Source of the DNA: Dama dama
Taxonomy: Eukaryota > Chordata > Mammalia > Artiodactyla > Cervidae
Direction of reading: 5' to 3'
Length of the DNA: 64,000 nucleotides
Assembly: GCF_033118175.1 (NCBI RefSeq)
Contig: NC_083681.1
Span: forward strand, 11,984,001-12,048,000
Both the position numbers and the translations under genes were made by a program. The notes below the pieces were generated by a model, which was not told where the DNA came from, did no database searches, and saw only the letters and a program-made list of their open reading frames with translations. Shown one piece after another: positions 44,009 to 54,219 of the stretch; positions within the stretch are counted from its first letter, which is position 1, and each line of letters opens with the position of its first letter.

Positions 44009-44566
44009 TGCCCAAAGCACAGTGAGGCTTTGAACACACTGAAACATCAGAGTCTGGAACAGACGAAGGTTTATTGCAGGGCCAAGCAAGGAGAGCAGAT
44101 GGTTCACGCTCAAAAGACCCAAACACCTGGGTGGCTTTACAGGCAAAAATTGGTGGTAGTGGTGGTGGGGTGGTTGTAACTTTCCTCTGATTGGTTGATG
44201 GTGAGCTAACAGGGTAGTGATCCAGGAATCTCAGTCATCAGCCTTCGGGTTCCAACTAGTCTGGGCTTTCTTTGTCTGTGCTCAGAATTAAGTTATCCTC
44301 TACCTGAGTGGGGGCCCCGAGTTCCTGTGGAATAATTCAATGATTGTTTTAGAGGAGGGGCCAGGTCCCTGTCCCATCTTGCACTATTGTTTGTTGATTG
44401 CCTTTCCTTTGTTTCTGCATTCTTTCACTCTTCCATTCAGTAACTATTTGAATCCGCCCTTTGGAACTCAGAGAAGGTCTAGGAGCTTGAAACATTTTTT
44501 CCTCAAACAAGCAACAGGAAAGGCTTCTGTACCCAGGAGTGCCCCACAGGGTTCTACTTGGTTTTG
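44009..44566 (-). mobile_element. solo LTR, family A (minus)
   Basis: The best preserved internal family-A landmarks: AATAAA on the minus strand (within GTTTATTGCAGGGCC), CTCAAAAGACCC, a CCAAT box in CTCTGATTGGTTGATGG, GGAATCTCAGTCATC, and CACAGGGTTCTACTTGGTTT at the right end. A (GGT)n-like stretch at 44150-44168 is a local expansion. No viral genes. Confidence 0.75.
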
Positions 44567-44784
44567 CTAATACTGTGCTTAGTCACAACTGAAATGCAAT
44601 GACAATATTTTCCTTGGTTACCTAAACACTGATAATTAAATGTCATTCCATCAAACCTAAAGTAGACTGAAAGCAAACAAAGCAAAGGCCCAAACTGTGC
44701 AATGATGATATTTGTGAGAGTTAATCTAAAGATTATTGTGCATATGAACACGGTTCCCAACTTTTTTTTTTTGGCCGCAAAGCT
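44567..44784. other. unclassified spacer
   Basis: Nothing recognised. Confidence 0.4.
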
Positions 44785-44795
44785 AAAACTTAATT

Positions 44796-44994
44796 AGTTG
44801 CTCAATCCTGTCCAACTCTTTGCGACTCCATGGACTGTAGCCTGCCAGGCTCCTCTGTCCAAAGACCCCAGTTCGATCCCTGTGTCGGGAAGATCTCCTG
44901 GAGAAGGGAAAGACAACCCTCTCCAGTATTCTTGCCTGGAGAATCCCATGGACAATCACAAAGAGTCAGACATGACTGAGCAACTAACTCTTTC
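44796..44994. mobile_element. Bov-tA / Bov-A inverted pair within one TSD
   Basis: Positions 44796-44861 are the Bov-A 3' part in reverse. Positions 44862-44994 are a forward Bov-tA missing its 5' head and an internal block of about 30 bases. AAAACTTAATT (44785-44795) and AAAACTTGATT (44995-45005) flank the pair, which suggests one insertion event or two at the same site. Confidence 0.8.
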
Positions 44995-45005
44995 AAAACT
45001 TGATT

Positions 45006-45339
45006 TAGGCTTCTTGACTGATTATTTGTCTCTTGGTTTGAAATTTTGCTACAACTTTCGATTCCTTCAAATAATCTAAAATGAAACTGCTTTGTTTATT
45101 TTATTGTCAATATTGAATGCCTTTATTTGTTTGAGCAAATAGTTCAAGATCTTCGCAACTGCTCTCAGATTCTCCCTCCACCTGGAAGATTCAGGTCCCA
45201 GTAGCATTCTTGGGAAAATGTAATTTGTCTATGGTTGACAAGTGTGTTATAATATATGTACTCATAACACTGTTTCCTTTTGCTTTCACAGAACATCTCA
45301 TAATGATAACTATTTATTTATAAAAGTATCTATAAAATA
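45006..45339. other. unclassified sequence
   Basis: No element recognised. Confidence 0.4.
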
Positions 45340-45525
45340 CCTGCTTCTTCTTAGACTCTAAGTTCCAACAGGAAGAGATCTTAATTCTCTTGCTCACAGA
45401 TATATATCTAGCACCTTGCATAGTTCTAGGCACTATGCTAAGTGCTAGATACAGGTACTATGCCATATTTTTGTTTAAATTATTATTAAATGAAAGTTAT
45501 TTGTTGAATAAATATGTGAATATTT
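45340..45525 (+). mobile_element. L2 LINE 3' end
   Basis: Phrases of the L2 3' terminus are in order: AGACTCTAAGTTCCAACAGG, CTAGCACCTTGCATAGTTCT, AGGCACTATGCTAAGTGC, and TTATTTGTTGAATAAATATG. Confidence 0.65.
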
Positions 45526-45960
45526 ACTTATTAAGTGAAATAATAAATCCCCATATATTCTAGATAATGGAAAAAGAGCATGGGTTATAATGTTTTGGGA
45601 AATTTTAACTTTATTTCTTTTTTACCATTACCTAGATGTGTTTACAGAGGCAAATTTCTCAATTGTACTTTAAGATAGTTAGTCAAAACATTACCAAAAT
45701 GTTTTGAAGATATTTTAAACTTAGAACATATCCAGCAAATGAATATTAATGGAAAATAACATAATTAAATCACAATTTGAGGGAACATATCATCAGCAAA
45801 TAATCTGCAATTCTGTGAACAAACAGCTAATATTCCTAATTGCTAATGAGAAACCAGTATAAATAAAATTCAGTATAAAATCAGGATTAGGAGCTCTTGC
45901 ATCTGTGTCTGACAGACATGGACATTTTCCAAGATAACTTTACCATTCCACTCAGCTTGA
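45526..45960. other. mostly unclassified, possible MIR
   Basis: A weak MIR-like stretch lies at about 45570-45685 (AAAGAGCATGGG at the left, ATTACCTAGATGTGTTTACA in the core). The rest is AT-rich and unclassified. Confidence 0.35.
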
Positions 45961-46620
45961 CTAAATTACACAGATTTTTTTTTTTTTTCCCCAATTATAG
46001 GTTCCTGAATTCCTTTTCTTATAATATTTACTTTAGAAAACTTGTGATTATAAATTACTCCTCTACCTATTTGAAATGTATATAAATCTTCTCCTAACCT
46101 CTTGTCAGCTTTATTACCCACAGTATGCCTTTGTCAAGGACCAGGAATCATCTCTTTGAAATGTATTCATCATGGAAGATAGCATCTTATTTCCAGTCTC
46201 TGTGGGAGGGTAGGAGCCTAAGTTTGATGGGTACCAATTAGGAAACACAGCGACCTAATCACTGAGAAAAAACTCTGCAAAGTCAGAAGAAACTCATTGA
46301 GCTTAACACAGCCCATTGATCAGCCTCCTCTGTAAGGTCCTCTAGTATTCTTCTGCTGGTGGCTCAGTGCTAAGCAATCTGCCTGCCAATGCAGGAGATA
46401 TGGGTTCAGTTCCCGTGTTGGGAAGATCCCCTGGAGAAGGAAATGGCAACCCATTCCAGTATTCTTGCCAGGTAAATCCCAGAGTAGATTCTGGCAGGCT
46501 ACGGTCTATAGGGTCACAAAAGAGTCAGACATGAATTAGTGACTAAACAACAACCATTTTTCTGCTGGTTCACTCAGTGCCATCTTTGTGAAATCGTCCC
46601 ACCTTTGCTTCAACAGAGAT
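45961..46620 (+). repeat. segmental duplication, copy 1
   Basis: This 660-base block recurs in direct orientation at 48552-49283. The two share long near-identical stretches (for example TAAATCTTCTCCTAACCTCT, GGACCAGGAATCATCTCTTT, CACAGCCCATTGATCAGCCT) and both continue through a Bov-tA SINE at the same place to ACCTTTGCTTCAACAGAGAT. Confidence 0.9.
46348..46555 (+). mobile_element. Bov-tA SINE shared by both duplication copies
   Basis: A plus-strand copy with head (CTGGTGGCTCAGTGCTAAGC), body and GACTAAACAACAACC tail. The orthologous insertion is at about 49021-49224. Confidence 0.9.
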
Positions 46621-46714
46621 GAGTTCAGTTCTGCTTTACTGCAATAAGCTTGAAAGCTTTCTTTTCCTGTGTAACTTTGTCCAGTGCAATTTCTACTTTG
46701 ACAATTCAAACCCC

Positions 46715-46905
46715 ATGTGAGGAATTGAGTAACCATGGGAACTAGAACAAGTTATTTGGCACTTGAAGCACATCTACTCTGACTGATAAAATGGGGATTA
46801 CATGTGTAATGTACCCAGCACTAGTATGAGAATTATGCATGTAAAGTTCTCAGCATAAACCTTGTGTGACATATTACAAGCACTGGCTTATTACTAATGA
46901 AATAA
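46715..46905 (+). mobile_element. MIR SINE
   Basis: MIR core and 3' part are recognisable: CTGATAAAATGGGGATTACA, AATTATGCATGTAAAGTTCT, CACTGGCTTATTACTA. Confidence 0.6.
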
Positions 46906-47950
46906 TACACATCATTGTCATTGTATGATCTTGTATTATGAAATTGATTGTTTTAGTATCTGAAGATAAAACCAATGTTCTTAAAATGAATTTTAAATGT
47001 AAAATAACTTTGGGCATTTCAAACTTATATGTAGCTATTTTTTTTTTTTTTTTTTTTTTAGGCTGAGAGTTCTGAATAGCATACTCAAGGAATTCTTGAA
47101 TGACCCAATAAACACTAAGTTTTCACAATTATTTTGAATTAACTGGGAAAAGGGAATGTGGGAACAGTAAAATGGGGGAAAAAACACAAAGCTATTTAGT
47201 TTCCTAGGCAGTTGATTTGGACACACATTAGCACTGTGATCTGAGTTTTTTCAAGAATTGTGATCACATTGAAATTCCTTGAATCATAAGATCTTGAAAA
47301 ATAAGTCCAAATGTCTACTGCAAACTGGGGTCAGAAAATATCATCAGTTTCAATTTAATAAAGGTATTCAGAAAACTGAGTTTCAGGAATTGGGACAGTA
47401 ACTTATTGCCAGGTCAATTACTTTTTATCTCAGTTATGACAACAGACTGAAATCTTCATTTTCCCTCTAGCTGCCTAAAATGGGTTACAGCTTATGATGT
47501 TCATAGGTGGGTGTTCATGATCTTAACTTATTCAATGTATTCTTTAAATTCCAATAGTAAGTATTCTCCTTCTCTTCCTTACCCTCTCTTTTTCTCAGAG
47601 TACACTTTTTGAAAATTTCTTAGTGGGATGATCTTAACTACTTCTTTAGAAATTGCTGATCTTACTACATTTTTCATAATGGTACACCTGTGTTACACAA
47701 ACAGCAATGTGGAATCAGACTCATATTTTCAGATAAGCACTGCCTTTCTTTCACACCTGCTATTATATTTGATCACCTGTGATACTAATTTACATTCTGT
47801 AAAATGCTCCTGCTACACTGGAAAGAAATAATGGAAGAAAGCACTATGTTCTTTGATAGTATCAATTCCAAGTTCAGGATCAAACTCTTCCTTTCACATG
47901 CGGAAACTATAATGCTAGGTAAAACCATAATGCTAGGTAAAACTATAATA
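46906..47950. other. unclassified sequence
   Basis: It contains a T run (47039-47059) and, at about 47905-47945, two tandem copies of ATAATGCTAGGTAAAAC. No repeat family or gene is recognised. Confidence 0.4.
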
Positions 47951-48352
47951 AAGCAGCAGAATTTGCCACCCCAAAGTGTGTCTCTTTAGCATAAGCATCA
48001 TTTTAGGCTGGTTCATTTTTAAGAAACTACAAACACAGATGCTCTGAAAGTCAAGTAGATATAAGACTTTTGAAAGACATATTTATATGAATAAGAAAAA
48101 TCTGTTTGTAAGGATGTCTCTCCATCTTACAAGGAAGAGAGTGATGACTAAATTTCTCAATATTGTTTTCAATGAAGAAGACTACCTAGATGTGCATAAC
48201 AACCTTACCTTTGTTTACTGTACTTTTCCTGGTAATCTCTCATAACTGAATCCTCAATCCCAACATCTTTTGCCTTTAGTTGAAGAGTATGTGAGGTGAA
48301 GGTTTCTCCTATTTTCAGTTTTTCTGGGTCTGTCCATGTAAACATGCCGTTA

Positions 48353-48551
48353 ATTTTTTAAATTAATTTTTATTGGAGTATACTTGCTTTACAATATTAT
48401 GTAATTTTCCTCTGCAGTTCAAAATTCATTGATTATACATATAATATACATATTCCCATTCTTTTTTAGATTATTTACCCATATAGGTCATTAGAGGTTA
48501 TTGAACAGAATTCTCTGTGCTATGCAGTAGATTTTTATTAGTTATCTATTA
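48353..48551 (-). mobile_element. older artiodactyl L1 3' end (minus)
   Basis: Minus-strand L1 tail phrases: TTTTTATTGGAGTATACTTG, CTTTACAATATTATG, CCCATATAGGTCATTAGAGG and TTTTTATTAGTTATCTATTA. Its right side joins the second duplication copy directly. Confidence 0.75.
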
Positions 48552-49283
48552 TTAAATACACAGATTTCTTTCCCATTATAGGCTCCTGATGTTCCTTTTC
48601 CTGTAATATTTACTTTAGAAAACTTGTGATTATAAATTACTCCTCTACCTATTTTAAATGTATATAAATCTTCTCCTAACCTCTTGTCAGCTTTATTACC
48701 CACAGTATGCCTTTTGTCAAGGACCAGGAATCATCTCTTTGAAATGTATTCATCACAGAAGATAGCATCTTATTCCCCAGTCTCTGTGGGAGGGTAGGAG
48801 CCTATTTGATGGGTACCAATTAGGAAACACAGTGACCTACCTAATCACTGAAAAAAAAACGCAAACTCAGAAGTAACTCAATGTGCTTAACACAGCCCAT
48901 TGATCAGCCTCCTTGGTAAGGTCCTCTAGTACTTTTCTGTTCCTGCTGCTGCTAAGTCGCTTCAGTCGTGTCCGACTCTGTGCGAACCCATAGACGGCAG
49001 CCCACCAGTCTCCGATGTCCCTGCTGGAGACTTAATGGTAAAGAATCTGCCTGAATGCAGGAGATGCAGGTTCAGTCCCTGTGTTAGGAAAATCCCGTTA
49101 AGAAGGAAAAGACAACCCATTCCAGTATTCTTGCCAGGCAAATCCCATGGGTAGAGGAGCCTGGCAGGCTACAGTCCATAGGGTCTCAAAAGAGTCAGAT
49201 GTGACTTAGCATTAAACAACAACTTTTCTGCTAGCCCACTCAGCACCATTATGCAATCATCCCACCTTTGCTTCAACAGAGAT
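48552..49283 (+). repeat. segmental duplication, copy 2
   Basis: The direct partner of 45961-46620. It has small indels and one extra insertion, a Bov-A2 end at about 48941-49020. It carries the same Bov-tA at the same internal site and ends at the same bases (CTTCAACAGAGAT). Confidence 0.9.
48941..49020 (-). mobile_element. Bov-A2 3' fragment
   Basis: CTGCTGCTGCTAAGTCGCTT, CAGTCGTGTCCGACTCTGTG and ATAGACGGCAGCCCACCAG are the Bov-A2 3' end in reverse. It is present only in duplication copy 2, so it post-dates the duplication or was lost from copy 1. Confidence 0.85.
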
Positions 49284-49290
49284 TAATATG

Positions 49291-49505
49291 ATGGTTTCAG
49301 TGGTGATTCAGTGGTCAAGAATCCGCCTGCCAATACAGGAGACATGGATTCAAGCCCTGGGTTGGGAAGATCCTCTGGAGAAGGAAATGACAATCCACTC
49401 TAGTATCCTTGTCTGGTGAATCCCATGGACAGAGGAGTAGGGTAGGCTATAGTCCATAGGGTTATAAAAGAGTCAGACACAACTTAGGGACTAAACAACA
49501 ACAAT
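49291..49505 (+). mobile_element. Bov-tA SINE
   Basis: A complete plus-strand copy (head GATTCAGTGGTCAAGAATCC, Bov-A body, GGACTAAACAACAACAATAA tail), just right of duplication copy 2 and absent from copy 1. Confidence 0.9.
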
Positions 49506-49690
49506 AAATATAGTAAAGTGTGCATGTCAACTCCAGTTTCCCATTTTCTCTCTCCCCTTCACCTGTCCCCCTAGGTAACTATACATTTGTTTACAACTTT
49601 CATTTTTCTCTTGCTAATCTTTCTTATACTGATTTAATTATTAGGTCCACTGAAGAACCTAGAGGAAAAACTTTTCTTCCCCTGGACTTT

Positions 49691-50518
49691 TTATTTTTTA
49701 ATGCTTCTTTCTTTTTTAAAATGTTTCAAACCATTTAATTTTCATGAATAATACTGGTTTTAAGTTTTCTAGTTTAGTACAGTTAATGCAGACCATTTCC
49801 CAGCATAAGGATGAACTGTTTGAAAGTGGTATAAACTGACAGGAGCCCGTATGTTGATTGACAAGGCAGGTTCTATAAAACAGCAAAGGTTTGATCCTAC
49901 TTTGTTTCTTCATTGTGCTGAAAATTTCAGGTGATTAAATCCTTAAAATGCATTTTAGAGTTGGATGATTAAATCTTGTCAGATAATTTTAAACCTTTAC
50001 AGGCATAATGCCATAAAAAGCCTTTTAATATCTTTGATTTCATTCTATCAAAAACAAATTATTTTTCCAGTATAAATATCCACAGCTTACTATGGATCCT
50101 ATCTGTCGATATCACAATATGACAGCATTCAGACACTTGTTATCTGCAAAGGCAGTGTATCTGCTATTTGTCACTAAGAAACATTCAGAAACAATTTCCC
50201 CATTTCTATTATTATGCAAAATATGTCAGGACAAGACATGCACACTGAGAAAATTACTCCTCTGGTGAGATATTTTGACACAAAAAATCTTTCCTCGTCA
50301 AAGAAGAAAAGCACCTTGTCAGTCACTTCTAATTGCTGCCTCATTTCTGTCGGTGGAGGGAGAATCAGCTCCTTGTGGTGATGTCACAGAGGCATTTACC
50401 AGTGTGCAGAGTTGGCCTTGGCCTGTGAGCAGTGTTTGCTGAGCTCAGCCAGGTCTGAATCAATGTACACAGACAGGGTGGCCATTCATTATAACTATTA
50501 ATCTTTTTAAAAGCAATG
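49691..50518. other. repeat-poor island, part 1
   Basis: No transposon recognised. A GC-richer patch at 50330-50460 contains TGGTGATGTCACAGAGG (TGATGTCA is a CREB/ATF-like site). AT-rich flanks hold many TAAT/ATTA cores. No coding frame of note. It could be regulatory DNA; this is inference only. Confidence 0.35.
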
Positions 50519-50612
50519 TATGGCAAAAACGACTACAATATTGTAAAGTAATTAGCCTCCAACTAATAAAAATAAATGGGGGTAAAAAAAAGAAAAAAAT
50601 GAAAAGAAAGTT
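50519..50612 (+). mobile_element. extreme 3' end of an artiodactyl L1
   Basis: GACTACAATATTGTAAAGTA, GCCTCCAACTAATAAAAATA and an A-rich tail; about 60 bases of 3' UTR only. Confidence 0.85.
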
Positions 50613-51820
50613 TAGGAACTCCAAAAGAAAAAGGTTGCCAAAAGGACATTTTGTCTTTTTGCACAAATATTTGTCATGTCATCCTTGGTATCAGTGGATG
50701 CCTTCCTTCCTCAGCCTTTTCTGATATGCTCATGGCATTAAAGTGTAATAACTACCAAAACTCACAATGCAAGAATCAATTTGAAGAGCTATAAACTTAT
50801 TAAACATTAAAATAAAACATTCCCTGTCCTGCAATTGTGATTCGTATCCATGACCAAATGAATTGGGCAGGAATGGAGGCATGTGAAGGCTAAGCTGAGA
50901 AAACACAGAATCATTAACTATGTGTGGAAAACACTTCTTTAGGAGAATTATAATTCTCGCCATTCACCTGCAACAGATTTTCCAGGCAGATCATTATGAA
51001 ACAGGGGGATAAAAAATAATCATTAGTGAGCAAATCAGAAATAATATTAAAGCTTTCAGTAACTCCTCTTTGCATTAAAGCTGGTTTATATGGAAGATCC
51101 ATTAATAATGAAGATGGATGGGGTGCTAGCACATCAGGGCTTTCCTCTGGCAACTTTTAAGTTTATGATGGCATTGCTAAAACCTTATGTAAAACACTAT
51201 TCCCTGGGCCAACCCTGACAGAAAAGAACTTCTAAATAAAAGCATCCAGAATATATTATCAGAGGAGTAGAGAGGAATAACTGCATATACACCCTGATCA
51301 TTCTCTCACTGTTATTTGCATTGATCGGTTTCTTGATCTAATTTATTTCAAATAAATTATGCTACATTTGATTAGCTGCTTCTAAAAAAAATGCAATGTA
51401 TTCATATAATAACCCTTTATTAAGGGGCTGTTACCTGTCAGATCCACTAGTAGGCACTGAATATACTAAGACAAACTGAATTGGGAACAATCTGATTCTC
51501 CAGGAGATAAAGTTATTCCATATCATATCCCATTTATTTAGAAATATCATACCAGATTTAGAGCTTGAATCATAACCAACTCTGTTAGAGTATCTAAAAT
51601 TAAACAAAATGGATTGGCAAGGTAATTCAGAGGATTCCCAGCATTAATACTGGACTACCTCTAAAGCTCTCTAAAATTGTTTTTCATCCTCTCAACATGG
51701 TCACTGTGGTGGGATGGTACCATAGAAAATCTACAAAATTAGTCAGAAGGCCTAGATGCAGGTTTGTGCTATGCTACTTTGTAGAAGTGCAAATTTAGAA
51801 AACTGTTTTACTTAATACGA
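50613..51820. other. repeat-poor island, part 2
   Basis: About 1.2 kb without a recognised element. It includes an octamer ATTTGCAT (about 51315), clustered homeobox-type cores such as CATTAATAATG and GAATTATAATTC, and short minus-strand frames without domains. No gene is called. Confidence 0.35.
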
Positions 51821-51934
51821 TGCAGGGCGGCAGATTTTTGCCACTCCAAAATGTGTCATTTTGCATAAGGATTACTTTATGCTGATTGGTTTTAAAAAGA
51901 TAGAAGTCTCAAAAAGTTTTTTTCTTTTTTGTGT

Positions 51935-52157
51935 TCAGTTCTCAGTTGCTAAGTTGTGTCTGACTCTTTGGGACCCCATAGACTGTAGACCACCAGGTTC
52001 CTCTGTCCAAGGAAACTTCCGGGCAAGTATCCTAGAGCAGGTTGTCATTGCCTTCTCTAGCAGATCTTCCCAATTCAGGGATCAAACCCGTGTCTCTTGC
52101 ATCCCCTGCACTGGCAGGTGGATTCTTTACCACTGTGCCACTTGAGAATTCCTTTCC
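51935..52157 (-). mobile_element. Bov-tA SINE
   Basis: A minus-strand copy: GTTGCTAAGTTGTGTCTGAC at the left and a degraded head (ACCACTGTGCCACTTGAGAA) at the right. Confidence 0.88.
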
Positions 52158-52161
52158 TTTT

Positions 52162-52357
52162 TTCAGTTCAGTTCAGTTCAGTTGCTCAGTCATTTCCAAC
52201 TCTTTGCGACCCCATGAATTACAGCACACCAGGCCTCCCTGTCCATCACCAACTCCCAGAGTCTACCCAAACCCATGTCCATCGAGTCGGTGATGCCATC
52301 CAGCCATCTCATCCTCTGTCGTCCACTTCTCCTCCTGCCCCTAATCCTTCCCAGCAT
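52162..52357 (-). mobile_element. BovB (RTE) 3' end, short
   Basis: TTCAGTTCAGTTCAGTTCAG (BovB tail in reverse), CATCACCAACTCCCAGAGTC and CATCTCATCCTCTGTCGTCC. It is about 196 bases and 5' truncated. Confidence 0.92.
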
Positions 52358-52886
52358 ACCTCCCCCTTAACTGTCTAAAATAATTTGGACACGAGGGTCT
52401 TTTCTGGGAAGGGAACAAACACCAGAGATAATGGCAAAGAATATGAACAATGTGTGTTGCTCATTGGGGGACTTAGTAAGACCTACCTGTTCACAGTCCA
52501 CTCTCTGCTTCACTGTCTCTGCATGGCATGGCAAACATCTGCTTATCAAACACTGGCTTTTCCCACATTCCATTAAGTCATCTTCCTTTTTCCCCTTTGT
52601 CCCACACCCCTATGCCTTTCTCCTTAGCTCTGGGTGGCATTTAAGTTGCAATTATCTGACTCCCAGAAGGTTTCATATTCTTAAGTGTCCCTGTATGTAC
52701 ATAATTAAATTTGCTTTTCTTTTATTAATCTGTCTTCTTACTGTCATTGTTCAGTTGCAAGGTTGTGTCCGGTTTTTTTTTGCAACCCCATGGACTGCAG
52801 CACACCAGGCTTTCCTGTCCTTAACTATCTCCCAGAGTTTGCTCAAACTCATGTCCATTGAGTTGGTGAATGCCATCCAACCATCT

Positions 52887-52925
52887 TTTTTTTTTTTTTT
52901 TTTTTTTAGTGTTAATGGTCATACA
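52887..52925 (-). mobile_element. 39-bp poly(A) mini-insertion
   Basis: A T run (poly(A) on the minus strand, 52886-52908) plus 17 bases, AGTGTTAATGGTCATAC, interrupts the BovB text. ACCATCT is repeated on both sides (52880-52886 and 52926-52932). This looks like retrotransposition of a very short poly(A)-tailed RNA end. Confidence 0.7.
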
Positions 52926-53183
52926 CCATCTTATCCTCTGTTGCCTACTTCTTCTTCTGCCCTCAGTCTTTCCCAGCAGCAGGGTTTTTCCAATGAGTCA
53001 GCTCTTTGCATCAGGTGGCCAAGTACTGGAGTTTCAACTTCAGCAACAGTCCGTTCAATGAATATTTAGGATTGATTTTCTTTAGGATTGACTGATTTGA
53101 TCTCCTTGCTGTCCAAGGTACTCCAAGGGTCTTCCCCAACACTGCAATTTGAAATCATCAATTCTTCGGCACTCAGCCTTCTT

Positions 53184-53603
53184 TTTTTTTTTTCCATTTA
53201 TTTTTATTAGTTGGAGGCTAATTACTTTACAATATTGTAGTGGTTTTTGTCATACATTGACATGAATCAGCCATGGATTTACATGTATTCTCCATCCTGA
53301 TCCCCCCCTCCCACCTCCCTCTCCACCCAATCCCTCTGGGTCTTCCCAGTGCACCAGGCCCGAGCACTTGTCTCATGCATCCAGCCTGGGCTGGTGATCT
53401 GTTTCACCCTAGATAATATACATGTTTCGATGCTGTTCGCTCAAAACATCCCACCCTCGCCTTCTCCCACAGAGTCCAAAATTGTGTTCTGTACATCTGT
53501 GTCTCTTTTTCTGTTTTGCATATAGGGTTATCGTTACCATCTTTCTAAATTCCATATATATGTGTTAGTATACTGTATTGATCTTTATCTTTCTGCCTTA
53601 CTT
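53184..53603 (-). mobile_element. artiodactyl L1 3' end with 14-bp TSD
   Basis: Poly(T), TTAGTTGGAGGCTAATTACT and the 3' UTR up to TCTGCCTTACTT. CACTCAGCCTTCTT flanks it at 53170-53183 and 53604-53617, and the BovB text reads on across it. Confidence 0.96.
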
Positions 53604-53943
53604 CACTCAGCCTTCTTTATGGTCCAATTCTCACATATGTACGTGACTACGGGAAAAACCATAGGTTTGACTATACAGACATTTGTGAACAAAGTGATGT
53701 CTCTGCTTTTTAATATGCTGTCTTGGTTTGTCACAGCTTTCCTTCCAACAAGCAAGCATCTTTTAATATCATGGCTGCAGTCACCATCCACAGTGATTCT
53801 GGAACATGAGAAAACAATGTCTGTCACTGTTTCTGCTTTTCCCCCTTCTATTTGCCATGGAGAGATGGGACCAGGCACTATGATCTTAGTTTTTTGAATG
53901 TGGAGTTTTAAGCCAGCTTTTTCACTCTCCTCATTCACCGTCA

Positions 53944-54219
53944 CAGAGAAGGCAATGGCATCCCACTCCAGTACTCTTGCCTGGAAAATCCCATGAATGG
54001 AGGCACCTGGTAGGCTGTAGTCCATGGGGTCGTGAAGAGTCAGACATGACTGAGCAACTTCACATTCACTTTTCACTTTCATGCATTGGAGAAGGAAATG
54101 GCAACCCACTCTAGTGTTCTTGCTTGGAGAATCCCAGGGATGGGGGAGCCTGGTGGGCTGCCGTCTATGGGGTCGCACAGAGTCAGACACGACTGATGCG
54201 ACTTAGCAGCAGCAGCAGC
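53944..54219 (+). mobile_element. Bov-A2 SINE (Bov-A dimer) with TSD
   Basis: Two Bov-A bodies in tandem (starting AGAGAAGGCAATGGCATCCC and GGAGAAGGAAATGGCAACCC) with no tRNA head, ending in (CAG)n. ATTCACCGTCA (53933-53943) and ATTCACCATCA (54220-54230) flank it. Confidence 0.95.

Larger units (their letters stand above)
47951..49690 (+). mobile_element. solo LTR, family B, split by later DNA
   Basis: The left part (47951-48352) carries GCAGAATTTGCCACCCCAAA, ACAACCTTACCTTTGTTTAC and CTTTTCCTGGTAATCTCTCA. The right part (49506-49690) carries CTCTTGCTAATCTTTCTTAT, TAGGTCCACTGAAGAACC and an end near CTTCCCCTGG. About 1.15 kb was inserted between them: an L1 tail, the second duplication copy and a Bov-tA. 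Confidence 0.65.

Noticed and set aside
38919..44566. A provirus between family-A or family-B LTRs
   Set aside because: No gag, pol or env-like text, primer-binding site or polypurine tract lies between any pair. The intervals are unrelated AT-rich DNA, so I call them solo LTRs.
52431..53069. 212-codon plus-strand frame
   Set aside because: It runs across a family-B LTR, the antisense strand of BovB and a poly(T) run; the protein is low complexity and not conserved-looking.
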